Of a stretch of DNA of 64,000 nt, positions 45,301 to 53,137 are shown piece by piece. Below the pieces are notes generated by a model. It saw nothing but the letters and a program-made list of their open reading frames with translations, made no database searches and was not told the origin of the DNA. Numbering within the stretch: position 1 is the stretch's first letter; every line of letters begins with the position of its first letter. The stretch is from Paenibacillus sp. 1781tsa1 (GTDB lineage: Bacteria; Bacillota; Bacilli; Paenibacillales; Paenibacillaceae). The DNA is taken from NCBI RefSeq assembly GCF_024159265.1, contig NZ_JAMYWY010000001.1:3162001-3226000 (forward strand), read 5' to 3'. The translations under genes were made by a program, and so were the position numbers.

Positions 45301-45699
45301 ATGGTAATTCAAAAACAAATTTTTCTCTCAATACTTGCAGCTATAACATTAATGTTAAATAGTGTTTTCCTATCCACAGATGTTACATATGCAGATCCTG
45401 AGTTTGTACAACAAGAAAACTATAAGGCATTAGCACTTACGATACTCAACCCATACATTGCCCGTGAGATTACCAGCTATTATCAAGAAAATCATATGCC
45501 GGTCCCTGGCTATGGGCTATATGATATGAACGTATTGGAACTTAAAAGGCGCACACAAGGTGGTTATAGCTTTCGAACCGTTCTGGAAGTCAGAACTTTC
45601 TACGGTCCACATAACCCGCCATATGGGAAAGAGATCATTACGTTTGATATAGACACCGCTAATGTTACAATGGTTAACTATGTTCATACGAATGATTGA
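45301..45699 (+). CDS. Secreted DUF3888-like protein
   Basis: This 132-residue protein has a signal peptide (to about residue 33, VTYADPE) and a small domain with ALTILNPYIAREITSYYQ and VLEVRTFYGPHNPPYGKEIITFDI, the pattern of DUF3888 proteins in Bacilli. AAGGTGG lies about eight bases before ATG 45301; ATG 45295 is too close to it. Function is unknown. The next gene begins 17 bases downstream. Confidence 0.7.
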   Translation: MVIQKQIFLSILAAITLMLNSVFLSTDVTYADPEFVQQENYKALALTILNPYIAREITSYYQENHMPVPGYGLYDMNVLELKRRTQGGYSFRTVLEVRTFYGPHNPPYGKEIITFDIDTANVTMVNYVHTND

Positions 45700-45715
45700 A
45701 GGGAAGGCGATAAGC

Positions 45716-46339
45716 ATGAATCTGTATCACATCCAGTCTACCGTGCACGGAATCAACAGAGTAGCATCATTTTTGGAAGAAAATTATATTGGTATCGCTT
45801 GGTCCGGTACAGGAGATCTGGAACAAACGCCCCCGGAGCTATGGAAGGAACAGTTGGTTCAACACGCTAGATTGGATGAAACGGAATTGGCGAGAGCACT
45901 CGAGACACTACATATGTTTGCTAACCTCATGCAGGATGGAGATTATGTATTAATTAGCGATGATGAATGGACGTATGTTGGGGATATCGGGGATTATTAT
46001 TACGATGATTCTGCTGGCACAGAAGAGGACTTGATCTGTCACCGCCGCGGGGTTACATGGTTGGGTCGTATTCCTCTCGCTGAGCTAAATGACAAAGTTC
46101 AGGCACTGCTAAAAGATTCATCCACCCTTGCAAAGTTTGAACATCCCGTTTCACAAGCACAGCTGGATCGCGGACTTGCAGTCGGCATAGCAACTGAAGC
46201 AACACACACTTTCTCAACAGGAATAGATGAAGCCACAATTCAAGCAGCTATTCATGTGTTGAAGGAAGCGTTGCACAGTGAAGAAGAAGAGCTGCGAATT
46301 CGTGCGGCTACAGCCATTTTGCAGTATGCCAAACCATAG
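45716..46339 (+). CDS. Stand-alone PUA/EVE-like domain protein (restriction-type reader domain)
   Basis: The N-terminal part of this 207-residue protein shows YIGIAWSGTGDLE, LMQDGDYVLI, YVGDIGDYYYDD and HRRGVTWLGRIPLAEL. This resembles the small domain at the N-terminus of Mrr/McrB-type modification-dependent restriction proteins (pattern I-G-W-S-x-x-G-D-L, then G-D-x-V, G-x-I-x-G-x-Y-x-Y, H-R-R-x-V-x-W). No nuclease or GTPase domain follows; the tail is helical. GAAGGGAAGG precedes ATG 45716. The match is by eye; the function is unknown. Confidence 0.6.
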   Translation: MNLYHIQSTVHGINRVASFLEENYIGIAWSGTGDLEQTPPELWKEQLVQHARLDETELARALETLHMFANLMQDGDYVLISDDEWTYVGDIGDYYYDDSAGTEEDLICHRRGVTWLGRIPLAELNDKVQALLKDSSTLAKFEHPVSQAQLDRGLAVGIATEATHTFSTGIDEATIQAAIHVLKEALHSEEEELRIRAATAILQYAKP

Positions 46340-46410
46340 AACTACTATGCCAAGAATTATGGATGGTTACTGGTTTAGACGGCCCTTTCGTGGAACAGCA
46401 ATATTATTAT

Positions 46411-47076
46411 TTATAACTCTTGAGTAAGTCCTGAGATCTGTTCATTTACATTCCTATGACTCAGTCCTCCGTGATAACAAAACACAGATGTAATGTCGAG
46501 TTCGGTAAATTTTTTCAATGATAACCGGGCAATCTCTATATCCAGGGTAGTTGGTTCATGAATGCCTCCAAGCATGCCGTCCACACTGTACATTGAATCT
46601 CCGGCAATGAGTGTCTTGCTTTGCTTCAGATAAAGACTGATATGACCTGGCGTATGACCAGGTGTATGAATAACGCGAATTCCACCGCAAAACGGAAGTT
46701 CCTGACCATCAGTCACCGTTTCATCTACTCTGCCCTTTGGAAGATGTTCAAGGTGACCGTCTTTGAGAAGAGGCAGCTGTCCCTCAATATACGGCTTATC
46801 CAGTTCATGCGCATATATCTTGACTTGTGAGCCACAATCTTGCAAAATCTCGGGAAGACACCCGATATGGTCCACATCCTGATGCGTCAAAATTACTGCT
46901 TTAAGTTGGCTGATCGGCATGCCTAACTTTTCTAACGCACGACGTAAATCGTCATATTGCCCTGGGAAACCGGTATCAATTAACACAGCTGTTTCTTCAT
47001 CCCGTATTAGAATAGGGTGAATCACATTCCCTTCAAAATTGAGCTGTAACATCTCTATTCCTTTTAGAATTTCCAT
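46411..47076 (-). CDS. Metallo-beta-lactamase fold hydrolase (glyoxalase II-like)
   Basis: This 221-residue protein has LTHQDVDHIG (metal site, with Asp where HxHxDH has His, as in several Bacillus glyoxalase-like proteins) and HTPGHTPGHISL. LIAGDSM supplies the bridging Asp and FCYHGG the last His. GGAGGT is seven bases before the ATG at 47074-47076; the in-frame TTG at 47091 is unlikely. The substrate may be a thioester or lactone. It is a single gene. Confidence 0.87.
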   Translation of the reverse strand: MEILKGIEMLQLNFEGNVIHPILIRDEETAVLIDTGFPGQYDDLRRALEKLGMPISQLKAVILTHQDVDHIGCLPEILQDCGSQVKIYAHELDKPYIEGQLPLLKDGHLEHLPKGRVDETVTDGQELPFCGGIRVIHTPGHTPGHISLYLKQSKTLIAGDSMYSVDGMLGGIHEPTTLDIEIARLSLKKFTELDITSVFCYHGGLSHRNVNEQISGLTQEL

Positions 47077-47196
47077 AATGCCGACCTCCAAAAAATAAAT
47101 TGATATAGAAAAAGATCATTATATTACTTAGGTAAACGAATAAAGACGGCAAAAAGATACGTGAATACTTATAGAAATATTCAATGGATGGGGGAA

Positions 47197-47225
47197 TTGA
47201 CGCTTGCTGTTGGGAATGATAATTT
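47197..47225 (+). promoter_or_regulatory. Sigma-A-type promoter of the GNAT gene
   Basis: TTGACG (47197-47202), a 17-base spacer and TAATTT (47220-47225) lie about 50 bases before the start. Confidence 0.55.
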
Positions 47226-47276
47226 AGATATATCATTAAAACCAATAAGTCCAATAAGATAAAGGGGGTATGTGGG

Positions 47277-47765
47277 GTGACACATATCGTGCATGCAGCA
47301 GCTGAAGATATTCGGAGCGAGGATTCGCTGCAATTGATCAAGGAACTGAGTGAAGAACTCGGTTTGTTATATGGCGGTGATGGAACGGCGGGATTTCAAC
47401 TGTCCGACGTTGAGGTGCCACGGGCGGCTTTTATCGTTGCCAGGATCGACGGATACCCGGTTGGTTGCGGAGCACTTAGACCCCTTGATGAAACATCTGT
47501 AGAAGTTAAACGCATGTATACACGCAGTGGCTACCGCCGTAAAGGGATAGCCCAGGCGATTTTGGCTGAGGCGGAGCGTCTTGCAATCGAACTTGGTTAT
47601 ACCAACCTGAAACTGCAAACCGGTCCCTTGCAGCCGGAAGCTGCAGCGCTATATGAGCGCGTAGGGTATTATCGAATCCCTGTGTTCAGTGGCAATTGGG
47701 ACAAAGTGTTAGCCTACCAGAAAGACCTCGCACACGAAAAGGTAAATGCTACGCACAAATCATAA
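47277..47765 (+). CDS. GNAT-family N-acetyltransferase
   Basis: This 162-residue acetyltransferase contains VGCGALRPLDETSVEVKRMYT and the CoA loop YRRKGIAQAIL, then YTNLKLQTGPLQPEAAALYERVGY, a typical GNAT core. AAAGGGGG is eight bases before GTG 47277. It is monocistronic with its own promoter and terminator. The substrate is unknown. Confidence 0.88.
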   Translation: MTHIVHAAAEDIRSEDSLQLIKELSEELGLLYGGDGTAGFQLSDVEVPRAAFIVARIDGYPVGCGALRPLDETSVEVKRMYTRSGYRRKGIAQAILAEAERLAIELGYTNLKLQTGPLQPEAAALYERVGYYRIPVFSGNWDKVLAYQKDLAHEKVNATHKS

Positions 47766-47805
47766 CTTCTGTTCACTGAACGGGTAGAGGAGCATAAGAT
47801 ACAAG

Positions 47806-47832
47806 AAAAAGTCGCCTATGGGCGACTTTTTT
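47806..47832 (+). terminator. Rho-independent terminator (GTCGCC family)
   Basis: AAAAAGTCGCC (47806-47816) pairs perfectly with GGCGACTTTTT (47821-47831) across TATG; the near-symmetric flanks could work both ways. Confidence 0.9.
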
Positions 47833-47874
47833 AGCTTTAACTTATCCGGTTTTTGAAAGGATAGACCAAGGATT

Positions 47875-48243
47875 TTAATCCTTTGCGGAATGCATGATCG
47901 ATGGGTCTTGATGTTGAGCGCCCCATTCGCACAATCCTTCCAAAACGGGCAGTAATCTCTCAGCTTTGACTGTCAGTCTATACTCGACTTTAGGAGGGAC
48001 TTGAGGGTACTCTTTCCGCTCTACCATGCCATCTGCTTCGAGTTCTTTGAGCTGTGAACTCAGCGTTTTATACGTGATGGCTCCGATCTGCCTTTTCAGT
48101 TCATTGAAGCGAACAGGCGGGTTTTCTGCCAGAAGATACATAATCACCATTTTCCATTTACCACCAATAACGGACAACGTATATCCAAAAGGGGTATCTT
48201 GAATGTTTTTAACTTTACCGTGGTATTCAGCCATACTCATCAT
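47875..48243 (-). CDS. HxlR-family transcriptional regulator
   Basis: This 122-residue winged-helix protein has the HxlR core: PFGYTLSVIGGKWKMVIMYLL, RFNELKRQIGAITYKTLSSQLKEL and VEYRLTVKAERLLPVL. HxlR proteins often sense electrophiles or aldehydes and control a divergent oxidoreductase. Here the only Cys is in GLCEWG. AAAGGAT lies eight bases before the ATG at 48241-48243; neighbouring ATGs are also possible. The divergent target appears to have been reduced to a scar (48346-48391). Confidence 0.85.
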   Translation of the reverse strand: MMSMAEYHGKVKNIQDTPFGYTLSVIGGKWKMVIMYLLAENPPVRFNELKRQIGAITYKTLSSQLKELEADGMVERKEYPQVPPKVEYRLTVKAERLLPVLEGLCEWGAQHQDPSIMHSAKD

Positions 48244-48261
48244 TAACACTATCCTTTCGGG

Positions 48262-48288
48262 TAGTACCTATCCTTAAAGACCGTACTA
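48262..48288. promoter_or_regulatory. Candidate HxlR operator
   Basis: TAGTAC (48262-48267) and GTACTA (48283-48288) are inverted with 15 bases between, like the TAGTA/TACTA dyads bound by HxlR/YodB-type regulators. It lies in the divergent region just upstream of the hxlR-type gene. Confidence 0.5.
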
Positions 48289-48345
48289 TTTATTGGATTG
48301 GGCTCAGTTTATACTAACCTTACTTTGAAGTAAAGGAGATTTACG

Positions 48346-48391
48346 ATGCCTCAAAAAAAATTCTTCTGTTCAAGCTGCAATTGCAGGATAA
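48346..48391 (+). pseudogene. Gene scar: start codon and apparent end of a deleted gene divergent from hxlR
   Basis: The 350-base stretch 48250-48596 has no intact gene. AAAGGAGAT leads into ATG 48346, but the frame soon passes into Cys-rich codons and runs through a terminator. In a second frame the codons just downstream read SSVQAAIAG and stop at TAA 48389-48391, immediately before the terminator at 48400-48427. This is what an internal deletion leaving both ends of a gene would look like. Confidence 0.4.
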
Positions 48392-48399
48392 AAGGGTGT

Positions 48400-48427
48400 A
48401 AGTCACCTTATCGGCGACTTATCTTTT
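48400..48427 (+). terminator. Rho-independent terminator (GTCGCC family, one mismatch)
   Basis: AAGTCACC (48400-48407) pairs with GGCGACTT (48413-48420) with one A-C mismatch; ATCTTTT follows. No intact plus-strand gene ends here. Confidence 0.65.
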
Positions 48428-48596
48428 GCATCTATTCATCCCTGATGGATAGGAATAATTAATTGGTTGCCCACATATCAGAATACTGATATATCAAGTC
48501 AAAATATAGGAAGATTACGGATAAAAATATCAATATTATTATATGGGTGGTTCAATGAGAGTCAGAAATTAAACAAACTGAGGAGAGCATACCCAG

Positions 48597-49775
48597 ATGG
48601 TCACGTTATTGTTAATTATTATCTATCTCGCATTTATAGGGCTTGGATTGCCAGATGCTTTACTTGGCAGTGCCTGGTCCATTATGAAGAACGATATACA
48701 TGCGACAACAGAAATGGCAGGGTACATATCGTTAATTGTTTCATTTTGTACAGTCGTGTCCAGTCTCTCGGCCAGTCGATTGTTACACCGATTTGGAACA
48801 GGTAAAGTCACACTATTCAGTATCCTCTCAACAACGATCGCTCTGTTGGGATTCTCATTCTCTGAGAATTTTGTGTTTTTACTGATTCTGGCGATCCCTC
48901 TCGGTCTGGGAGCAGGTTCGGTGGATGCGGCACTAAGTAATTATGTAGCATTGCATTTCAAGGCCAAGCATATGAACTGGTTGCACTGTTTCTGGGGAAT
49001 TGGTGCAGTGACAGGCCCACTCGTTATGGCATATTGGCTGAATCAAGCAAACAACTGGCGTGCAGGATACGTCACTGTAGGATTAATTCTGCTTGGGATC
49101 GCGGTGATCTTATTATCAACGTTATCTCTATGGAGAATTTTCGAGAAGGAAAGAGTAGAGGAGTCTGCTGATGAGAAGAAACGGGTGAGCAATCGTGAGG
49201 CCATACGCATCCCTGGCGTGAAAATGTCGATGCTTGCCATGCTTTGTTATAATGGTTCCGAAACTGCAGCCGGTCTGTGGATGGCTTCGTTCTTCATAGG
49301 TAGCAAAGGAGTATCTCCAGGTACTGCCGCAGCACTTTCCTCCCTATTTTTCATTGGCATCATCTTGGGACGTGTCATCTCAGGCTTTCTTTCGACTCAT
49401 GTATCCAGCAAAATGCTCATTAGATATGGTGGAATCGTTGGATGCTTCGGACTGGTTATCCTGGTTATGCCGATTCCGTATTGGGTTGCTGCAGGTGCTT
49501 TATTGATCGTGGGATTAGGTGGAGCGCCAATCTATCCAAGCATTGTTCATGCATCACCCGAACGCTTCGGAGAGAAGGCATCCCCAAGTGTAATTGGACT
49601 TGAAATGGCTAGTGCCTATACGGGGTCAACACTCATTCCGTTAGGTATGGGGCTTATTGCAAGCCAATGGGGGATGTCGATGGTCCCTGTAATTTTACTT
49701 TTCCTGTTTGGAATCATGTTTGTTGCGACAGAACGGGTTAACAAGAGAGATAAAGAGCCCAGTCTAACATTATAG
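48597..49775 (+). CDS. MFS transporter
   Basis: This 392-residue membrane protein has about 12 hydrophobic segments and MFS features: GLGLPDALLGSAWSIM in helix 1, ASRLLHRFGTGKV in the 2-3 loop and FIGIILGRVISGFLS in helix 8. GNAT- or drug-type substrates cannot be assigned; the sequence resembles FucP/YfkF-like members. A GAGGAGA site lies upstream. It converges on uppP across a shared palindromic terminator. Confidence 0.87.
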   Translation: MVTLLLIIIYLAFIGLGLPDALLGSAWSIMKNDIHATTEMAGYISLIVSFCTVVSSLSASRLLHRFGTGKVTLFSILSTTIALLGFSFSENFVFLLILAIPLGLGAGSVDAALSNYVALHFKAKHMNWLHCFWGIGAVTGPLVMAYWLNQANNWRAGYVTVGLILLGIAVILLSTLSLWRIFEKERVEESADEKKRVSNREAIRIPGVKMSMLAMLCYNGSETAAGLWMASFFIGSKGVSPGTAAALSSLFFIGIILGRVISGFLSTHVSSKMLIRYGGIVGCFGLVILVMPIPYWVAAGALLIVGLGGAPIYPSIVHASPERFGEKASPSVIGLEMASAYTGSTLIPLGMGLIASQWGMSMVPVILLFLFGIMFVATERVNKRDKEPSLTL

Positions 49776-49821
49776 AGCGGCATTTTAAACAGTGCTTTCA
49801 TGGAATATGGCACTATCCATA

Positions 49822-49865
49822 GTATACAAAAGGAACAACCCATGTGGGTTGTTCCTTTTGTATAC
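49822..49865. terminator. 44-base perfect palindrome, bidirectional terminator
   Basis: GTATACAAAAGGAACAACCCA (49822-49842, 21 bases shown as arm) has an exact inverted copy at 49845-49865, separated by TG. T-rich arms provide the U tract on both strands for the MFS gene and convergent uppP. Confidence 0.88.
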
Positions 49866-49872
49866 GTCATAT

Positions 49873-50685
49873 TTATAAGAAGATCAGCAACAATGTTCCT
49901 GCGGCAAAACAGTAATACGAAAAGTATTTCAGATTGCCCTTCGCCATAATGCCCATAAACCATCTCATGGAGAAATAGGTAACGAATAGTGTCGTGATGA
50001 ATGCGATTAGATAAGGAATAGCCAGCTGTGATCGGTTCGGATCATTGGCAATGTCCGATACACCCATGATGAGTCCACCAATGCTTATGGGAATGTACAG
50101 CATAAAGGAGAACTTCAAAGCCGTTTCCTGTTTCATGCCGACAGCGATGGAGGCAATTACCGTCGCTCCAGAGCGGCTAATGCCTGGAATAAGAGCGACC
50201 GCCTGAGCCAAACCCACCAACAGCGCATCTTTCGTAGACAGATCACCGTCTTGCTTGCGACCACGAAGATTACGAATCAACCACAAGGCAACCCCGGTGA
50301 TCAATAACGCGATGGAAACGGTATATACGGACGAGAAAATTTCTTCAATGCGATCCTTGAACAGGACCGCAACAACAGCAGCAGGGATCGTACCAATAAT
50401 TATGTATAAGCAAAACATGAAGTCTGCTCTATATTCTTCTTTACGAGTACTCAGGTAACCAACTGCGCCAATAATCAACTTTTTGATATCTTCCCGGAAA
50501 ATAAAAATAATAGCGATAAGTGATGCCGTGTTTGTTAAAATCTCAAATGACAATCCATTCTGCTTAATGCCCATCAGTTTCTGGGCGATGATCAAATGAC
50601 CGCTAGAGGAGACGGGAATCGGCTCCGTCGCACCTTGAACAATACCTAAAAACAAATACTTTAACCACAATATAATCTCTTCCAT
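49873..50685 (-). CDS. uppP: Undecaprenyl-diphosphatase UppP (BacA)
   Basis: This 270-residue membrane phosphatase recycles undecaprenyl diphosphate, the lipid carrier of wall synthesis, and can give bacitracin tolerance. It shows the family motifs [14 protein letters not shown] and PGISRSGAT (catalytic Glu, Ser, Arg) and about eight transmembrane helices. AAGGAGG is the ribosome site. It is a single gene. Confidence 0.94.
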   Translation of the reverse strand: MEEIILWLKYLFLGIVQGATEPIPVSSSGHLIIAQKLMGIKQNGLSFEILTNTASLIAIIFIFREDIKKLIIGAVGYLSTRKEEYRADFMFCLYIIIGTIPAAVVAVLFKDRIEEIFSSVYTVSIALLITGVALWLIRNLRGRKQDGDLSTKDALLVGLAQAVALIPGISRSGATVIASIAVGMKQETALKFSFMLYIPISIGGLIMGVSDIANDPNRSQLAIPYLIAFITTLFVTYFSMRWFMGIMAKGNLKYFSYYCFAAGTLLLIFL

Positions 50686-50857
50686 GTTGTCCTCCTTGAA
50701 TACGTTTCATTGTCTTTCCAATGATCTCTCTTTTTAATAAAAATGACTTGCCTACTCTATTGATGATAGCCGTTTAAGTTGGTGACTTGCAAGTTAGAGT
50801 TCATAGATTGAGGGAAATAAACATAGCTTGTCAAATCCTGCAGAGCATGATATCGTT

Positions 50858-50876
50858 GATAACGATTATCAATATC
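50858..50876 (+). promoter_or_regulatory. Fur box
   Basis: GATAACGATTATCAATATC matches the Fur consensus GATAATGATTATCATTATC at 17 of 19 positions and lies about 20 bases before the siderophore-binding protein start. Confidence 0.85.
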
Positions 50877-50896
50877 AACGAAAAGGTGGGTTTATT

Positions 50897-51925
50897 TTGC
50901 GTAAACAGACAAAATCAATATGGATCATAATGGCACTCATCTTGCTGATTGTACTTAGTGCATGTGCCCAGTCTGCCACGAACAATAGTACGAACGGGGA
51001 CAGCACGAATGCAGCTACGGAGACAGAAACCAAGACTGAATCGGATTCAGCTTCTTCCGCTGAACCAACGGCAACTGCCGAAGAGGAACTCGTTACATAT
51101 CAATCGGATGCAGGAGAAGTACAGGTACCCAAGAATCCTAAGCGTATTATTGATTTGACATCATTTTCGACAGGGTACTTTGTTGCCCTGGATGCACCAG
51201 TAGTCGGCGCTTTATCAGGTGCGATGAACAACAAGTATATTAAGGATCAACTTGCTGCAGCGGGCACCAGTGATCTGGGTGAAAAACCTACACCAGAGAG
51301 TCTGATCAGCTTAAAACCCGACCTCTTTATTGTGTACACAGGCACAGAGGGCATCGACAAGCTGGAGCAGATTGCGCCAGTTGTACAGATTGATTATGGT
51401 AAGCGCAATTTCAAGGATCTCATGCTTGAAATGGGTAAGCTCACCAATAGAGAAGACGCAGCTAAAGCATGGAATGCTAAATGGGAAGCAAAGATTAACG
51501 AAATGAAGCCTAAGGTTCAGGAAGCTGTGGGTGATCGCACGGTATCCATTCTGAATCCGTATGCCAAAGGATTATTTGTATTTGGTCACAACTACGGCCG
51601 AGGCGGTGAAATTATTTATGGAGAGTTTGGTCTCAAGGCACCTGCCAAGGCTCAAGCTGAAGCGATTGACAGTGGAACTGGTTGGGCATCGATCTCGATG
51701 GAACTATTACCGGAGTATGCGGGGGATATCATCTTCACCAGCCCATGGTCGGGAGATAAAACTGATCCCAAGATCGTATATGATAATCCATTGTGGAAGA
51801 ATTTGCCTGCGGTGAAGGCCAATCATGTGTTCCAGCTTGACCCGACTTCAGACTCTTATAACGATCCGTTAACGTTGGAAGGTCAACTGCAGTTTATTTC
51901 CGATAGTCTGCTTTCGACGAAGTAA
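50897..51925 (+). CDS. Iron-siderophore ABC transporter substrate-binding lipoprotein
   Basis: This 342-residue protein has lipobox IVLSAC, a Ser/Thr/Glu-rich linker and a FecB/FhuD-type binding domain (VQVPKNPKRIIDLTS, SLKPDLFIVYTG, NHVFQLDPTS). AAAGGTGGG (50882-50890) precedes TTG 50897, which gives a normal lipoprotein signal; earlier starts would place it across the Fur box. No permease or ATPase genes are adjacent, so it must share a transporter encoded elsewhere. Iron repression through the Fur box is expected. Confidence 0.9.
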   Translation: MRKQTKSIWIIMALILLIVLSACAQSATNNSTNGDSTNAATETETKTESDSASSAEPTATAEEELVTYQSDAGEVQVPKNPKRIIDLTSFSTGYFVALDAPVVGALSGAMNNKYIKDQLAAAGTSDLGEKPTPESLISLKPDLFIVYTGTEGIDKLEQIAPVVQIDYGKRNFKDLMLEMGKLTNREDAAKAWNAKWEAKINEMKPKVQEAVGDRTVSILNPYAKGLFVFGHNYGRGGEIIYGEFGLKAPAKAQAEAIDSGTGWASISMELLPEYAGDIIFTSPWSGDKTDPKIVYDNPLWKNLPAVKANHVFQLDPTSDSYNDPLTLEGQLQFISDSLLSTK

Positions 51926-51952
51926 GGTTGAACAGCATAATTGATAGTACTG

Positions 51953-51996
51953 GAGCATTTCCAAGCGTCGTTACAAGACGCGGAAATGCTCTTTTT
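51953..51996 (+). terminator. Rho-independent terminator
   Basis: GAGCATTTCC (51953-51962) pairs with GGAAATGCTC (51982-51991), with an inner GCGTC/GACGC helix, followed by T5. Confidence 0.9.
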
Positions 51997-52036
51997 ATGA
52001 CGGCATTAATTTATATAGGTCGATCATGTATGGATT

Positions 52037-52065
52037 TTGACCAATCTAATTAAGCTTGATACAAT
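52037..52065 (+). promoter_or_regulatory. Sigma-A promoter of the marR-type gene
   Basis: TTGACC (52037-52042), a 17-base spacer and TACAAT (52060-52065). Confidence 0.7.
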
Positions 52066-52112
52066 AAGAGAACTGTTGATGAACATTTATTATCAAGTGG
52101 GGTGATCTAGAA

Positions 52113-52538
52113 TTGCAACAAAAAAGTGAACTATTAAATGTATGGTTGTCTTTGTCTAACATTCATACCCATCTGAATGAGAAGTTGGAACTGGCACTGC
52201 TTCAGGAATATGATCTATCTTTGAAAGAATTTTATGTTTTACATTTTATATCGAATGCAGAGGAAAAGAAGTTACGTCTGCTTCAACTGCAAGAATTGGT
52301 GGGGTTGAGCCAAAGTGCGGTATCCAGACTTGTAGTAAGGATGGAAGCGAAAGACTGTGGGGCATTGGAAAGACATATATGCGAAGATGACCGACGTGGG
52401 ATCTACACTCGTATTACTAACCTTGGTGAAAACAAATATAACAAAGCACTTCAAACCTATAACCAGGTCTTGCAAACCGAACTTGAAAAAGACGGATTCG
52501 AGACTCAATTAGAGAACCTTACAAAAAAATTGTTTTAA
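52113..52538 (+). CDS. MarR-family transcriptional regulator
   Basis: This 141-residue winged-helix regulator has LSLKEFYVLHFI, LRLLQLQELVGLSQSAVSRLVVRMEAKD (recognition helix) and the wing CEDDRRGIYTRITNLG. The Cys residues (DCGALE and HICEDD) could sense oxidants. GGGGTGAT precedes TTG 52113. Directly downstream are two copies of a palindromic operator, so it likely controls the genes at 52754 and 53195. Confidence 0.88.
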   Translation: MQQKSELLNVWLSLSNIHTHLNEKLELALLQEYDLSLKEFYVLHFISNAEEKKLRLLQLQELVGLSQSAVSRLVVRMEAKDCGALERHICEDDRRGIYTRITNLGENKYNKALQTYNQVLQTELEKDGFETQLENLTKKLF

Positions 52539-52591
52539 GTCTTAGGGTGAAAACTATAGGGTAACATCATATTTTTACCCTATAAGAAGAC

Positions 52592-52638
52592 TTGACACGT
52601 TTGAATATATCCGGTAAATTAAATGCATGCGCATGCTT
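52592..52638 (+). promoter_or_regulatory. Promoter with MarR-type palindromic operator, copy 1
   Basis: TTGACA (52592-52597), a 17-base spacer and TAAATT (52615-52620) run into the palindrome AATGCATGCGCATGCTT (52622-52638) at the expected start site. The 24 bases from GGTAAATT onward recur at 53138-53161 with 22 identities. Confidence 0.75.
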
Positions 52639-52680
52639 CTATATGGTGTGCGGGGATTTATTTTCAAGGAGGTACTGAAT

Positions 52681-52701
52681 ATGAAGGTGTTAGTCGTGTG
52701 A
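52681..52701 (+). pseudogene. Truncated start of a flavoprotein-like gene (six codons)
   Basis: A strong AAGGAGGT leads into ATG 52681, encoding MKVLVV, then TGA. MKVLVV followed by a small residue and His is the usual opening of NAD(P)H-quinone/flavodoxin-fold oxidoreductases, common MarR targets. The body of such a gene is absent, so this looks like a deletion scar; a short leader peptide is the alternative. Confidence 0.4.
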
Positions 52702-52753
52702 TCAAATGGAGAAACATTTTACGATAACCCTAGAGGTAAGAGAGGGCTTTGCG

Positions 52754-53116
52754 ATGATTGGATTTATACTGGTGTCCGTGATAGGAATTTTCATTGCTGT
52801 TCGTCCATTTTGGCCGCTGCCTAATCTTAAATATATAGATTATGAAGAATATCTCAGACAACATCGTGATTTTCGACAATATAAGGTGATCGATATCCGA
52901 GATGCAACAGATTACTTGGATAATCCTACACCGGATACCATTAACATCTCAGTGGGACGTCTTGCTTTCACATGGGAAAAATACCTACATCGCGAAGATA
53001 ACGTGATTATTATGTCTCCTGGCATACTCCAATCCAAAAAGGCTGCACGCATATTGCGGAAGCGTGGATTCAAATACCTTTATGTGATGAAGTATAAGGT
53101 TGATGTGATTTCGTAA
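52754..53116 (+). CDS. Membrane-anchored rhodanese-like protein lacking the catalytic Cys
   Basis: This 120-residue protein has an N-terminal transmembrane helix (MIGFILVSVIGIFIAV) and a rhodanese fold (YKVIDIRDATDYLDNPTPDTINISVGRLAF, AARILRKRGFKYLYVM). The active-site loop, normally C-x-x-G-x-R, reads MSPGILQS, so sulfurtransferase activity is not expected. GAGAGGG supports ATG 52754; ATG 52706 is in frame but has no ribosome site. It lies between two copies of the MarR-type operator. Confidence 0.78.
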   Translation: MIGFILVSVIGIFIAVRPFWPLPNLKYIDYEEYLRQHRDFRQYKVIDIRDATDYLDNPTPDTINISVGRLAFTWEKYLHREDNVIIMSPGILQSKKAARILRKRGFKYLYVMKYKVDVIS

Positions 53117-53137
53117 AATATACGGGAAAATTAATAT

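Noticed and set aside
48346..48465. 39-residue Cys-rich frame starting at ATG 48346
   Set aside because: It has a good ribosome site but reads straight through a terminator hairpin; a deletion scar explains the signals better.
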